64,000 nucleotides of DNA from Granulosicoccus sp045106855 (GCA_045106855.1 JBGCFI010000008.1:62001-126000), one strand, 5' to 3'. Numbered from the stretch's first letter, positions 52,179 to 62,129 are shown. Numbers and translations are program-made. Notes: generated by a model from the letters alone, not told the origin.

Positions 52179-53663
52179 ATGATTGACAACCTTATCGGTG
52201 GACAGCGCGTGTCCAGCAAAAGTGGCAGATCACAGCCGATTTACAACCCGGCAACTGGTGAAGCTATTGATGAACTGGGCCTGAGTACCGCTGACGAGGT
52301 GGGTGTTGCCGTAGCAGCAGCAGCGGCTGCGTTTCCAGCGTGGGCCGCCACACCGCCGCTAAAGCGCGCTTCTGTCATGTTTCGCTTTAATGAACTGCTT
52401 ATTCAGCATGCCGACGCGATAGCCCGGGAGATCTCCCGGGAACATGGTAAAACCCATGATGACGCCCTGGGCGAAGTTCAGCGCGGCAGAGAAGTGGTTG
52501 AATTCGTTTGCGGTATACCGCAGCTTCTCAAAGGCGAGTTTTCCCGAAACGTAGGGCCAGCTATCGATTCCTACTCCGATCGCCAGGCACTGGGCGTATG
52601 CGCTGGCATCACGCCTTTCAACTTTCCTGCGATGGTTCCCTTGTGGATGTACCCGGTCGCTATTGCCTGTGGTAACACCTTTGTGTTGAAACCCTCAGAA
52701 AGGGATCCCTCATCCGTAATGATGATTGCTGATCTGCTTCATCAGGCAGGGTTACCCGATGGTGTGCTCAATGTGGTGCACGGCGACAAGGAAGCTGTGG
52801 ATGCGCTGCTGGATCATACCGAGGTACGGGCGGTCAGTTTCGTGGGCTCGACACCCATAGCAGAATACGTCTACAACCGGGGTAATCAGGCGGGCAAGCG
52901 CGTTCAGGCTCTGGGTGGTGCCAAGAATCATATGGTTGTCATGCCGGATGCAGATCTGGATCAGGCGGTGGATGCATTGATGGGAGCCGGGTTTGGTTCA
53001 GCGGGTGAACGGTGCATGGCCGTGTCAGTAGCCGTGCCGGTAGGAGAGGACACAGCCAACAGGCTGGTAGAGGCCTTGCGACCCAAGGTTGAGGCTTTGC
53101 GTGTCGGACCTGCCGATGATCCGGATGCGGAAATGGGCCCGGTAATTACTGCGGACGCCAAACAGCGAATATGTGGTTTGATTGATAGCGGCGTTGCAGC
53201 CGGCGCTGATCTTGTTGTCGACGGACGCAATCTCTCATTGCAAGGCTATGAAAACGGTTACTTTCTGGGAGGTTCATTGTTCGACAACGTCACTACTGAC
53301 ATGGACATCTATAAGCAGGAGATTTTCGGCCCTGTACTGTCGATTGTGCGCGCCAATAAATACGATGACGCGGTGAAAATGATCAACGACCATGAGTATG
53401 GCAACGGTACCGCAATATTTACGCGTGACGGTGATGCTGCTCGCTCGTTCGCTGACAGTATTCAGGTAGGTATGGTTGGTGTGAATGTTCCCATTCCTGT
53501 GCCAGTTGCCTATCACAGTTTTGGCGGCTGGAAACGGTCGATATTCGGTGATCATTCAATCTACGGTCCTGAGGGTGTGCATTTCTATACCCGCCTGAAG
53601 ACGGTTACCACGCGTTGGCCAACAGGGATAAAACAAGGGGCGGTCTTTACCTTTCCAACCTGA
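52179..53663 (+). CDS. mmsA: CoA-acylating methylmalonate/malonate semialdehyde dehydrogenase
   Basis: Converts malonic or methylmalonic semialdehyde, formed from beta-alanine or beta-aminoisobutyrate after transamination, to acetyl- or propionyl-CoA. This 494-residue aldehyde dehydrogenase has N148 in ITPFNFPAM, the catalytic C279 in GSAGERCMAVS, and GGAKNHMVVMPDAD, the MMSDH form in which the usual general-base glutamate is absent. The ATG at 52179 follows the RutR operator. It opens the operon of pydC-like, hydA and ABC transporter genes. The needed beta-alanine aminotransferase is not in the window. Confidence 0.93.
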   Translation: MIDNLIGGQRVSSKSGRSQPIYNPATGEAIDELGLSTADEVGVAVAAAAAAFPAWAATPPLKRASVMFRFNELLIQHADAIAREISREHGKTHDDALGEVQRGREVVEFVCGIPQLLKGEFSRNVGPAIDSYSDRQALGVCAGITPFNFPAMVPLWMYPVAIACGNTFVLKPSERDPSSVMMIADLLHQAGLPDGVLNVVHGDKEAVDALLDHTEVRAVSFVGSTPIAEYVYNRGNQAGKRVQALGGAKNHMVVMPDADLDQAVDALMGAGFGSAGERCMAVSVAVPVGEDTANRLVEALRPKVEALRVGPADDPDAEMGPVITADAKQRICGLIDSGVAAGADLVVDGRNLSLQGYENGYFLGGSLFDNVTTDMDIYKQEIFGPVLSIVRANKYDDAVKMINDHEYGNGTAIFTRDGDAARSFADSIQVGMVGVNVPIPVPVAYHSFGGWKRSIFGDHSIYGPEGVHFYTRLKTVTTRWPTGIKQGAVFTFPT

Positions 53664-53718
53664 GCCAGACATTAACCACGGCTACTCAGGCCAGGCATTC
53701 ATTGACAAGGGGGCGGTT

Positions 53719-54966
53719 ATGGCAATCACCAGTAATATGCGAATCAACGGCGAGCGCTTGTGGGACTCGCTCATGGAGATGGCCAAAATCGGGCCTGGAG
53801 TGGCTGGCGGAAATAATCGTCAGACGCTAACTGATGAAGATGCGGAAGGTCGCAAGCTGTTCCAGCGATGGTGCGAAGATGCTGGCTGCACAATGGGTCT
53901 CGATAAGATGGGCACCATGTTCGCACGTCGTGAAGGCACCGATCTGGACGCATTGCCGGTCTACGTCGGCTCGCATCTGGATACGCAGCCCACGGGTGGG
54001 AAATATGATGGAGTGCTGGGCGTTCTAGGTGGGCTGGAAATTATCCGGCAGCTTAATGATATGAATATCAAGACCCGACATCCGATCGTGGTGGTTAATT
54101 TTACGAACGAGGAGGGCACCCGCTTTGCTCCGGCCATGGTGGCCTCTGGCGTGTTTTCTGGTATGCATACCCTGGACTGGGCCTACGATCGCACTGACGC
54201 GGACGGTATTCGCCTGGGCGATGAGCTGGAGCGAGTGGGTTATCTAGGTGATGAGGAGGTGGGCGCACGCGATATGCACGCCTTTTTCGAATTGCATATC
54301 GAGCAGGGTCCCATACTGGAACGCTCAGGTAAGGATATTGGTGTGGTCACTCACGGGCAGGGGTTGAAATGGCTTGAACTAACCCTGATCGGTAAAGAGA
54401 GTCACACAGGTTCCACACCTATGCCAATGCGCGTAAACGCCGGCCTGGGCATGGCAAGAATAACCGAGCTGGTCAACGAGATTGCATTGAGTCATGCACC
54501 GCATGCGGTAGGTGCTATCGGTCAATGTGATGTTTACCCGAATTCTCGGAACATCATCCCTGGAAAAGTCGTATTCACTATCGATTTTCGTCATCCGGAA
54601 AAAGCCGTGATTGATGATATGGAGATGCGTCTTCGTGATGGTGCCAAAAGTATCGCTAACGACATTGGTCTTGAGCTGAGCATTGAAGAGGTGGGTGGAT
54701 TTGATCCAGTCAGTTTCGATGAAAACTGCGTAAATGCGGTGCGCTCTGCTGCAGAGCGACTCGGCTACAGCCATCAGAATATCGTGTCCGGTGCCGGACA
54801 TGATGCTTGCTGGATCAACCGGGTCGCCCCCACTTCTATGGTGATGTGTCCGTGCGTTGACGGCTTATCACACAACGAAGCGGAAGAGATTTCACCAGAG
54901 TGGGCAACGGCCGGGGCCAACGTCTTGTTCCATGCCGTTGTTGAAACAGCAAAAATCGTTGATTAG
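53719..54966 (+). CDS. M20-family N-carbamoyl-beta-alanine amidohydrolase (PydC-like ureidopropionase)
   Basis: Third step of reductive pyrimidine catabolism: hydrolyses N-carbamoyl-beta-alanine to beta-alanine, CO2 and ammonia. A 415-residue zinc hydrolase of the AllC/HyuC/PydC group: GSHLDTQPTGGKYDGVLG (H86, D97), FTNEEGTRFAPAM (E131, E132), FFELHIEQGPILE and ESHTGSTPMP; the C-terminal zinc histidine is in DGLSHNEAEE. Pseudomonads also use this M20 type instead of the nitrilase-type enzyme. It lies between mmsA and hydA on the same strand. Confidence 0.88.
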   Translation: MAITSNMRINGERLWDSLMEMAKIGPGVAGGNNRQTLTDEDAEGRKLFQRWCEDAGCTMGLDKMGTMFARREGTDLDALPVYVGSHLDTQPTGGKYDGVLGVLGGLEIIRQLNDMNIKTRHPIVVVNFTNEEGTRFAPAMVASGVFSGMHTLDWAYDRTDADGIRLGDELERVGYLGDEEVGARDMHAFFELHIEQGPILERSGKDIGVVTHGQGLKWLELTLIGKESHTGSTPMPMRVNAGLGMARITELVNEIALSHAPHAVGAIGQCDVYPNSRNIIPGKVVFTIDFRHPEKAVIDDMEMRLRDGAKSIANDIGLELSIEEVGGFDPVSFDENCVNAVRSAAERLGYSHQNIVSGAGHDACWINRVAPTSMVMCPCVDGLSHNEAEEISPEWATAGANVLFHAVVETAKIVD

Positions 54967-55074
54967 CGGTGCTGAACATCAGATTGTTTGACAACAACAA
55001 CGGGTTACAACGTAGCGGTAGTTTCGTTTCTCGCTAAACGTCTATCTAAATCTACCAATTCGGGAGCTAATACC

Positions 55075-56529
55075 ATGAGTACAGTGATCAAGGGCGGCAC
55101 GGTTGTTACCGCTGATCGAACCTACAGCGCCGATGTGAAAATTGAAAACGGCATCATCACTCAGATAGGCAACAATCTGGATGCAGATAAAACGCTTGAT
55201 GCAGAAGGCTGTTACGTGATGCCCGGCGGCATTGATCCGCACACTCATTTGGAAATGCCATTCATGGGTACGTATTCGTCTGATGATTTCGAATCCGGTA
55301 CGCGCGCGGCGCTCTCAGGTGGTACCACCATGGTGGTTGATTTCTGTTTGCCGGCCCCCGGGCAATCACTTCTGGAAGCTCGCCAGATGTGGGATAACAA
55401 GACATCAAAAGCCTCTTGTGATTTTTCCTTTCACATGGCGATCACCTGGTGGGACAAGCAAGTGTTCGAAGAGATGGCAACCGTTGTTGATAGCGGTATC
55501 AATACATTCAAACATTTCATGGCCTACAAAGGAGCGTTGATGGTAAACGATGAGGAACTGTACTCATCGTTCAAACGTTGTTCTGCATTGGGTGCCATGC
55601 CGCTTGTGCATGCAGAAAATGGTGATGTCGTTGCTCAACTGCAGGCTAGTTTGATGGCTGACGGCAATAGCGGGCCGGAAGCTCATGCGTATTCGCGCCC
55701 ACCGCAGGTCGAGGGTGAGGCCGTTAATCGTGCCATCATGATTGCCGATATGGCCGGTGTGCCTCTCTATGTGGTGCATGTATCCTGTGAGGAGGCGCAT
55801 GAAGCCATACGCCGCTCACGGCAAAATGGGAAACGAGTATTTGGCGAGCCTTTGATCCAGCACCTGACTCTCGATGAGTCGGAGTACGCGCATCCAGACT
55901 GGGATCACGCAGCGCGACGTGTCATGTCGCCTCCGTTCAGAAGCCGAGACCATCAGGACTCTTTGTGGGCGGGTCTGGCTGCAGGTAGTCTGCAGGTCGT
56001 TGCTACCGATCACTGTGCCTTTACCAGTGATCAGAAGCGCATGGGTTTGAATGATTTCACCAAAATTCCGAATGGTACCGGTGGGCTGGAGGATCGACTA
56101 TCCGTATTGTGGACGCGCGGTGTCAAAACAGGCCGGCTTACAATGAACGAGTTCGTTGCAACCACATCAACTAACATCGCCAAGATACTGAACATGTATC
56201 CCAAAAAGGGTGCGATTCTGGAAGGCTGCGATGCTGATATCGTTGTCTGGGATCCGAAACGTAGCAAAATTATCAGTGCCGAATCCCAGCAATCGGCGAT
56301 TGATTACAACGTATTCGAAGGTATAGAAGTGCATGGTCTACCACGCTTCACACTCACTCGTGGTCAGTGTGTCGTAACTGAGGACTCTGTTAATACGGAA
56401 GAGGGCCACGGCAGGTTTGTCGCGCGTAAACCCTATCCCGAGGTTAACCGGGCATTGTCGCAATGGAAAGAACTAACAGCGCCTCATCCTGTTATGCGGG
56501 ATCCGGCGAATATGCCGGCGGGTGTGTAG
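55075..56529 (+). CDS. hydA: Dihydropyrimidinase
   Basis: Opens dihydrouracil/dihydrothymine to the N-carbamoyl beta-amino acid. This 484-residue amidohydrolase has a metal site in GGIDPHTHLEMPFMG (H56, H58), the carboxylated lysine K152 in FKHFMAYKGALM, further histidines in PLVHAENGD and VVHVSCEEAHEAI, and the catalytic aspartate in VATDHCAF. It starts at the ATG 55075, preceded by GGGAG; the open frame upstream is not family-like. Called PydB in pseudomonads. The ABC transporter genes start 54 bases downstream. Confidence 0.93.
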   Translation: MSTVIKGGTVVTADRTYSADVKIENGIITQIGNNLDADKTLDAEGCYVMPGGIDPHTHLEMPFMGTYSSDDFESGTRAALSGGTTMVVDFCLPAPGQSLLEARQMWDNKTSKASCDFSFHMAITWWDKQVFEEMATVVDSGINTFKHFMAYKGALMVNDEELYSSFKRCSALGAMPLVHAENGDVVAQLQASLMADGNSGPEAHAYSRPPQVEGEAVNRAIMIADMAGVPLYVVHVSCEEAHEAIRRSRQNGKRVFGEPLIQHLTLDESEYAHPDWDHAARRVMSPPFRSRDHQDSLWAGLAAGSLQVVATDHCAFTSDQKRMGLNDFTKIPNGTGGLEDRLSVLWTRGVKTGRLTMNEFVATTSTNIAKILNMYPKKGAILEGCDADIVVWDPKRSKIISAESQQSAIDYNVFEGIEVHGLPRFTLTRGQCVVTEDSVNTEEGHGRFVARKPYPEVNRALSQWKELTAPHPVMRDPANMPAGV

Positions 56530-56583
56530 AGAGTTACCTCAATCTTTCACTAATAAGCAACGTGCACGAACAATTGCTCAACT

Positions 56584-57372
56584 ATGAATAGGCAAGTCAT
56601 CGAGATTGAAGATCTGTCGCTGACATTTCCAACCAGCGATGGTGACGTTCAAGCGTTAAGTCATATTGATCTTACTATTGGGCAAGGTGATTTCGTCTCG
56701 TTCATTGGACCTTCGGGTTGCGGCAAAACCACATTGTTGCGCGTGATAGCGGATCTGGAAACTGCGAGTTCGGGCAAGATCACGGTTAATGGGATGAGTC
56801 CGGCAGAGGCGCGGCTGGCACGTGCATACGGTTACGTGTTTCAAGCGGCAGCGCTTTACCCATGGCGCAGTATCGCAAAAAACGTTGCCTTACCACTGGA
56901 AATCATGGGCCTCGACAGCGATACGATCAAGTCTCGTGTTGCAAGCAACCTTGAGCTTGTCAACCTGAGTGGATTTGAACAGAAATATCCATGGCAATTG
57001 TCGGGAGGAATGCAGCAAAGAGCATCTATTGCCAGGGCTCTTGCTGTTGAACCAGACCTGTTGTTAATGGATGAACCTTTTGGTGCTCTGGATGAGATTG
57101 TTCGGGATCATCTTAATGAGCAGCTGCTTCAGTTATGGGCGGCGACTCACAAGAGCGTTGTGTTCGTGACACATTCAATCCCGGAAGCGGTATTTCTCTC
57201 TACGCATATTGTTGTTATGTCTCCTCGCCCGGGCCGCATACATGAAATCATCAAGAGTGATTTACCTTTAAAGCGCGACCTTAACGTTCGCGAGTCTGCT
57301 GAATTTTTGGTGTTGGCTAATCGCGTGCGTGATGGGTTGCGTAGCGGTCATGGTTACGACGAGGTTGCCTGA
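56584..57372 (+). CDS. ABC transporter ATP-binding protein (nitrate/taurine/HMP-type)
   Basis: Energises uptake through the two permeases downstream. The 262 residues have Walker A GPSGCGKTT, Q-loop VFQAAALYPWRS, signature LSGGMQQR, Walker B LLLMDEPFGALD and switch histidine VTHSIPEA. The sequence is of the NitT/TauT/SsuB/ThiZ group. Adjacent to hydA and followed directly by GTG of the first permease, so the substrate is probably a pyrimidine, dihydropyrimidine or carbamoyl amino acid. Confidence 0.92.
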   Translation: MNRQVIEIEDLSLTFPTSDGDVQALSHIDLTIGQGDFVSFIGPSGCGKTTLLRVIADLETASSGKITVNGMSPAEARLARAYGYVFQAAALYPWRSIAKNVALPLEIMGLDSDTIKSRVASNLELVNLSGFEQKYPWQLSGGMQQRASIARALAVEPDLLLMDEPFGALDEIVRDHLNEQLLQLWAATHKSVVFVTHSIPEAVFLSTHIVVMSPRPGRIHEIIKSDLPLKRDLNVRESAEFLVLANRVRDGLRSGHGYDEVA

Positions 57373-58290
57373 GTGGTAAGTACAGCAGCGCCGGCAGCCT
57401 CATTTGTGACAACAAATCAGGCAACTTCTTCCGTTTTTCCGGTTGCTGTCATTGTCATGGTCATTTTCGGGATATGGTATGCAGCTGCCGTCGTACTTAA
57501 CCTGGCCTGGGAGAAAAGTTCGGCCGAACGCGCTGGTACAACGCCCGCATTGATGACGATGGTTGGCAACACAATGGCGCAGGAGCGGCCGGTATTACCA
57601 GCACCTCACCAGGTATTTACAGAAGTCTACAACACCACAGTCAAGAAAAAGATCAGCTCGAAACGTAGTCTCGTTTATCACGCGGGCATTACTTTGAGCT
57701 CATCAATGCTGGGATTTGCAATGGGTACCTTGCTGGGGATATTACTGGCAGTTGCAATTGTCTATAACACTGCGTTGAACAAAAGCTTACTACCCTGGAT
57801 TATTGCATCACAGACTATTCCGATTCTGGCTATTGCACCAATGATTATCGTGGTACTGAATGCCATAGGCGTACAGGGGCTGCTGCCCAAGGCATTTATT
57901 TCAATGTATTTAAGCTTCTTCCCCGTGGTTGTGAGCATGGTAAAAGGATTGACCTCGGCCGACCGAAGCTACATGGACCTCATGCATACCTACAACGCTT
58001 CGCCAGGCCAGACTTTCTGGAAGTTAAGGCTACCTACTTCTTTGCCATATTTGTTCGCCAGCATGAAGGTAGCAGTTGCCATATCGCTGGTAGGTGCCAT
58101 TGTGGCAGAGCTGCCTACTGGCGCTGTTGCAGGATTGGGTGCACGTCTGCTGGCTGGTTCCTACTACGGACAGACTATTCAGATCTGGTCTGCTCTGGTA
58201 GTGGCATCCCTGCTGGCCGCTGTGCTTGTCGCGATTATCGGCATGATAGGCAAATGGGTCAATCAGCGAATGGGGCTACCCGATGTCTGA
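57373..58290 (+). CDS. ABC transporter permease 1
   Basis: A 305-residue inner-membrane subunit with six or so spans and the binding-protein-dependent permease EAA-type loop near DLMHTYNASPGQTFWKLRLPTSLPYLFASMK. The GTG start follows the ATPase stop without a gap, and the end overlaps permease 2 by eight bases. A periplasmic insertion (residues 45-95) after the first span includes a basic KKKISSKRS stretch. Confidence 0.88.
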   Translation: MVSTAAPAASFVTTNQATSSVFPVAVIVMVIFGIWYAAAVVLNLAWEKSSAERAGTTPALMTMVGNTMAQERPVLPAPHQVFTEVYNTTVKKKISSKRSLVYHAGITLSSSMLGFAMGTLLGILLAVAIVYNTALNKSLLPWIIASQTIPILAIAPMIIVVLNAIGVQGLLPKAFISMYLSFFPVVVSMVKGLTSADRSYMDLMHTYNASPGQTFWKLRLPTSLPYLFASMKVAVAISLVGAIVAELPTGAVAGLGARLLAGSYYGQTIQIWSALVVASLLAAVLVAIIGMIGKWVNQRMGLPDV

Positions 58291-59482
58291 AGCCATGCTG
58301 TTGGATAAGTCAGCTGCACGGTTCAAACCCATGCAACGCGTATTACTCCTTGGCGTACTTATTTTTGCGTTATTGTCATTGGCTCTACTAGCGATAGCCT
58401 TGCTATCAGGTGGAACACGCGATGATGGGACAGCGTTGTTCGCGAACACCGCCGTGGTGGTCAGGCTTTTTCTGGTGTCGACGATATTACTTGCCGTCGT
58501 ATGGTTATCAACCAGGGTTATGGACAAATCACGGTATGTGCCGCTGGCTGTCATCAGTCTGCTCGGCTCAAGCGTTGCGGCGTTTTTGCTTTTGAGCTCA
58601 TTAGATACCGTTCGAATGGTACCTATAGCCTATTGGCTGAATGTGATGGCGGCATGGTTACTGGCCTGGGCTTGTGTCGAGCAACTGGCCAGTATCAAGA
58701 CCCGAATGAGCTGGTATCAAGCAATTCTCAATGTACTTATACCGTTGCTGTTCGGTGTCTGGCTACTGCTACTTTGGGAGATACTGGTACGTGGTCTGAA
58801 TATTCCACAGGTGCTGTTACCCGCGCCTAGTGTTATTGGACAGAGATTCGGTACGTCAGCCTCGATTCTGTGGGCCGACTTTCAACAGACGTTTTTGCGC
58901 GCGGTTCTCATTGGTTATGTCATTGGATGTGGTGCTGGTTTTATCGTTGCGGTATTGATCGATCGCTCGCCATTTCTAAAGCGAGGGCTACTGCCTATCG
59001 GCAATCTGGTATCGGCGTTGCCCATTGTCGGGGTTGCGCCGATTATGGTCATGTGGTTCGGTTTCGACTGGCCATCCAAGGCCGCTGTCGTGGTAATCAT
59101 GACGTTTTTTCCGATGCTGGTGAATACAGTAGCAGGCTTGAGCGCGGCCCAACCCATGCAGCTTGATCTGATGAAGACGTATGCTGCAAGCTATTGGCAG
59201 AATCTGTTAAAGCTTCGCATTCCCGAAGCTCTGCCTTTTATCTTTAACGCGCTAAAGATCAATTCGACTCTGGCCATGATCGGGGCGATCGTAGCGGAGT
59301 TTTTTGGCACACCAACCGTGGGTATGGGTTTTCGTATCTCCACTGAAGTCGGACGGATGAATGTGGATATGGTGTGGGCAGAAATTGCAGTAGCGGCTGT
59401 TGCCGGATCCTTATTCTACGGTGCAGTCGCGCTGGCTGAACGGAAGCTGACGTTTTGGCATTCGTCCAACAGGCACGGTTAG
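58283..59482 (+). CDS. ABC transporter permease 2 with extra N-terminal membrane segments
   Basis: A 399-residue inner-membrane subunit. The C-terminal 250 residues are a standard permease domain (LLWEILVRGLNIPQVLLPAPS, VGVAPIMVMWFGF, EAA-type DLMKTYAASYWQNLLKLRIPEALPFIFNALK). The first 140 residues add about four hydrophobic segments (VLLLGVLIFALLSLALLAIALL, VVRLFLVSTILLAVVWL and others) not usual in this family. Heterodimer with permease 1. Confidence 0.88.
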   Translation: MSEAMLLDKSAARFKPMQRVLLLGVLIFALLSLALLAIALLSGGTRDDGTALFANTAVVVRLFLVSTILLAVVWLSTRVMDKSRYVPLAVISLLGSSVAAFLLLSSLDTVRMVPIAYWLNVMAAWLLAWACVEQLASIKTRMSWYQAILNVLIPLLFGVWLLLLWEILVRGLNIPQVLLPAPSVIGQRFGTSASILWADFQQTFLRAVLIGYVIGCGAGFIVAVLIDRSPFLKRGLLPIGNLVSALPIVGVAPIMVMWFGFDWPSKAAVVVIMTFFPMLVNTVAGLSAAQPMQLDLMKTYAASYWQNLLKLRIPEALPFIFNALKINSTLAMIGAIVAEFFGTPTVGMGFRISTEVGRMNVDMVWAEIAVAAVAGSLFYGAVALAERKLTFWHSSNRHG

Positions 59483-59620
59483 CGTGATTTCGTTAGCCAC
59501 GGGCAAGCAATGGTGTCAGCTTGATGAACATAATCAAGGTACATTTCAGACACTTGATGAGTGGTGCACTTTACGAGTTCCAACATTGTTTTTTACAAGG
59601 GCTAAACAGGAGATATATAC

Positions 59621-60637
59621 ATGCGTAGATTAAACAGACATTCGGCCAGCTACCTGCGGGGCGGCGTGCTCACTCTGGCCATGGCACTGGCCAGCTCGAC
59701 ATCACAGGCGGCCGATGATCTCTCTCTGCAGCTGAAATGGGTGACTCAGGGGCAGTTCGCAGGCTATTACGTTGCACAGGATAAGGGCTTCTATGAAGAG
59801 GCCGATCTAAACGTCACCATCAAGCCCGGCGGACCGGATATCGCACCGCCTCAAGTCATCGCAGGAGGTGGTGCAGATGTCATTGTGGACTGGATGCCTT
59901 CGGCGCTGGCAAGTCGTGAAAAAGGCGTAGCGCTAGTCAATATCGCTCAACCCTTCAAACGCTCTGGCATGATGCTGACCTGCCTGAAAGAGACAGGCAT
60001 AACCTCACCGGAAGATTTCAAGGGACGTACGCTGGGAGTCTGGTTTTTTGGTAACGAGTATCCCTTCCTGAGTTGGATGTCGAGTCTGGGCATATCCACC
60101 GAAGGTGGTGAAGAGGGTGTTACCGTTCTCAAGCAGGGGTTTAACGTGGATCCTTTGCTGCAGAAGCAGGCAGATTGCATCTCGACGATGACCTACAACG
60201 AGTACTGGCAGGTTATTGATGCAGGGATCAGTGAAGATCAACTTGTTGTGTTCAAATACGAAGATCAGGGGGTATCCACAATGGAAGACGGCCTGTACGT
60301 ATTAGAGGAAAACCTCGCTGATTCTGCTTTCGTGGACAAGATGGCACGCTTTGTTGCGGCATCGATGAAAGGTTGGGAGTACGCTCGTGAAAACCCTGAT
60401 GAAGCTGCAGATATTGTCCTGGAGAACGATGCAAGTGGTGCACAAACAGAAAAACATCAGCAACGCATGGTACGGGAGATCAATAAGTTGACGGAAGGCA
60501 GTGATGGAACGCTCGATGTAGCTGACTACCAGCGTACCGTGGATACCCTTTTGTCGGGAGGCTCGGACCCTGTTATCAGTAAAGAGCCCGAGGGTGCCTG
60601 GTCATCGATTGTGATGGACAAAGTTTCCGCTATGTAG
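59621..60637 (+). CDS. ABC transporter substrate-binding protein (NMT1/THI5-like)
   Basis: A 338-residue periplasmic binding protein with a signal peptide (LTLAMALASSTSQA) and the ThiY/NMT1 fold: LQLKWVTQGQFAGYYVAQDKGFYEEADLNVTIKPGG, then GVWFFGNEYPFLSW and MTYNEYWQVIDAG. Relatives bind formylamino-HMP, riboflavin or pyrimidines. With the pyd genes upstream, a pyrimidine or its breakdown product is the likely ligand. AGGAGAT stands eight bases before the ATG. A 138-base gap separates it from permease 2; no RutR site was found there. Confidence 0.88.
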   Translation: MRRLNRHSASYLRGGVLTLAMALASSTSQAADDLSLQLKWVTQGQFAGYYVAQDKGFYEEADLNVTIKPGGPDIAPPQVIAGGGADVIVDWMPSALASREKGVALVNIAQPFKRSGMMLTCLKETGITSPEDFKGRTLGVWFFGNEYPFLSWMSSLGISTEGGEEGVTVLKQGFNVDPLLQKQADCISTMTYNEYWQVIDAGISEDQLVVFKYEDQGVSTMEDGLYVLEENLADSAFVDKMARFVAASMKGWEYARENPDEAADIVLENDASGAQTEKHQQRMVREINKLTEGSDGTLDVADYQRTVDTLLSGGSDPVISKEPEGAWSSIVMDKVSAM

Positions 60638-60808
60638 TTATCTATCTCCAGGGTGTGCGTTCGATGAAATTCTCGTGCAATATATTTTGTATATGAGGTA
60701 ATTGATCGTCGGCGGGACAGGTTGATACGCATGCGTTAGCTTTGGCTCATTGTTTGTAATTGTCGATTAAGCCGGTTGTCGGCACACTTGGTTTTTACCT
60801 GATGGAGT

Positions 60809-60838
60809 GAAAAGGGCGTACTCTTGTATGCCCTTTTC
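60809..60838 (+). terminator. Hairpin between the ABC operon and the MFS gene
   Basis: GAAAAGGGC (60809-60817) pairs perfectly with GCCCTTTTC (60830-60838); GTA/TAT extends the stem, leaving a six-base loop. It lies 22 bases before the MFS ATG and 170 after the binding-protein stop, so it either ends the ABC operon or structures the MFS leader. Confidence 0.5.
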
Positions 60839-60860
60839 TCTTGAATCAGCTTGCACTTTT

Positions 60861-62069
60861 ATGTCGGAATTGTCTGCAGCCAGGCCAACTATCGGGCTGG
60901 TCGTCGGTATTCTTGTACTCGCATCCAGTGTGAGCATCATGTCGACAGACATGTACACTCCGAGCTTGCCTGATCTGGCTGACTGGTTCGACACAACCCC
61001 CACTCGCGTCAAGCTAACCATCAGCCTCAATATGCTGGCTTTTGGCCTCGCTCAGTTAATACATGGGCCTTTGTCCGATCGTTTTGGGCGTAAACCGGTG
61101 CTGATCGTATCATCAGCATTCGTTGTTGTTTTAAGTCTTGCTTGTGGCTTGGCTCAATCCATCGATCAATTGATCGTTGCGCGCGTATTGCTGGGGCTGG
61201 CTGCTGCTGCGGAAGCGGTCATTGGTCTGGCGATCATCAAGGATTTGTACAACGAGAAAGAGCAGGTCAAAGCGCTTGCGTTGCTTGGAATGGTGATTGC
61301 GATTACGCCTGCGGCCGCACCGATCATTGGTGGCTATTTACACGTTGCATTTGGCTGGCAAAGTAATTTTTACGTTATCAGCGCAATGGCTTTCCTATCC
61401 ATGTGTGTTGTCGCCAGGTTTCTACCGGAGTCATCCACGCCAGATCCGGATGCCTTGAATCCCCGGACGCTCGCTAAAGGCTATGGGAATCTGTTAAAGA
61501 ATACGGATTTTCTCAGTCATTGCGCCATGCTTGGGGTGGCACTTGGTCTGATCTTCGTTTTTGTTACAGGTGCGCCTTTTATCCTTATCGATAAACTGGG
61601 TGTAGCTCCGGATCAGTTTGGCTACTACCAGGCCGGCATTGTGGCTTCATTCTTTTTTGGAAGCGTACTGGCATCGAGGCTGGCGGATCATTGGGAGGCA
61701 ATGAGCCTGTTACGCCTGGGGGTTGTGCTTGTTCTTGCTGGCGCAATTGTCTTGTGCGTCGTCATTATCAGTAATTCCACAACACCCATGACGCTGACGG
61801 GCGCTTACATGATTATTACGTTTGGAATGGGGCCGCTGTTCGCCGTTGCACCTAGTCGGGCACTTCGTTCAATTGAAGGGCAAGCGGGTACCGCATCAGC
61901 ATTGTTGAGTGGTATTGAACAGACCATGGCGGGAATGGCCGCAGTAATGATCAGCGTACTGCATGATGGAACCGCTCGTCCGATGGCGTTGGTTACCGTA
62001 TTCCTTGGCCTGCTACTTATCAGTTTGTTCGTGCGATCAAGAATTGAGGATCGCTTGAGAGAGGTTTGA
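60861..62069 (+). CDS. Bcr/CflA-family MFS drug efflux transporter
   Basis: A 402-residue, 12-span proton-coupled exporter. The N-terminus TDMYTPSLPDLADWF and GPLSDRFGRKPVL (the MFS loop 2-3 motif) with LTISLNMLAFGLAQLIHG are Bcr/CflA signatures; ALLGMVIAITPAAAPIIGGYL is motif C-like. Exports bicyclomycin, sulfonamides or dipeptides in relatives. The ATG at 60861 is used because upstream in-frame codons lie in the hairpin. A link to the pyrimidine locus is possible but not shown. Confidence 0.88.
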   Translation: MSELSAARPTIGLVVGILVLASSVSIMSTDMYTPSLPDLADWFDTTPTRVKLTISLNMLAFGLAQLIHGPLSDRFGRKPVLIVSSAFVVVLSLACGLAQSIDQLIVARVLLGLAAAAEAVIGLAIIKDLYNEKEQVKALALLGMVIAITPAAAPIIGGYLHVAFGWQSNFYVISAMAFLSMCVVARFLPESSTPDPDALNPRTLAKGYGNLLKNTDFLSHCAMLGVALGLIFVFVTGAPFILIDKLGVAPDQFGYYQAGIVASFFFGSVLASRLADHWEAMSLLRLGVVLVLAGAIVLCVVIISNSTTPMTLTGAYMIITFGMGPLFAVAPSRALRSIEGQAGTASALLSGIEQTMAGMAAVMISVLHDGTARPMALVTVFLGLLLISLFVRSRIEDRLREV

Positions 62070-62129
62070 AAAGAGAGTGACTGGTTCGCGTGTTTTAGTC
62101 AGCTTGTTTGTATGAGTTACTGATAGAGG

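Noticed and set aside
60807..60860. Upstream GTG start for the Bcr/CflA transporter
   Set aside because: These codons form the arms of a hairpin and are not conserved-looking; the ATG at 60861 gives the normal N-terminus.
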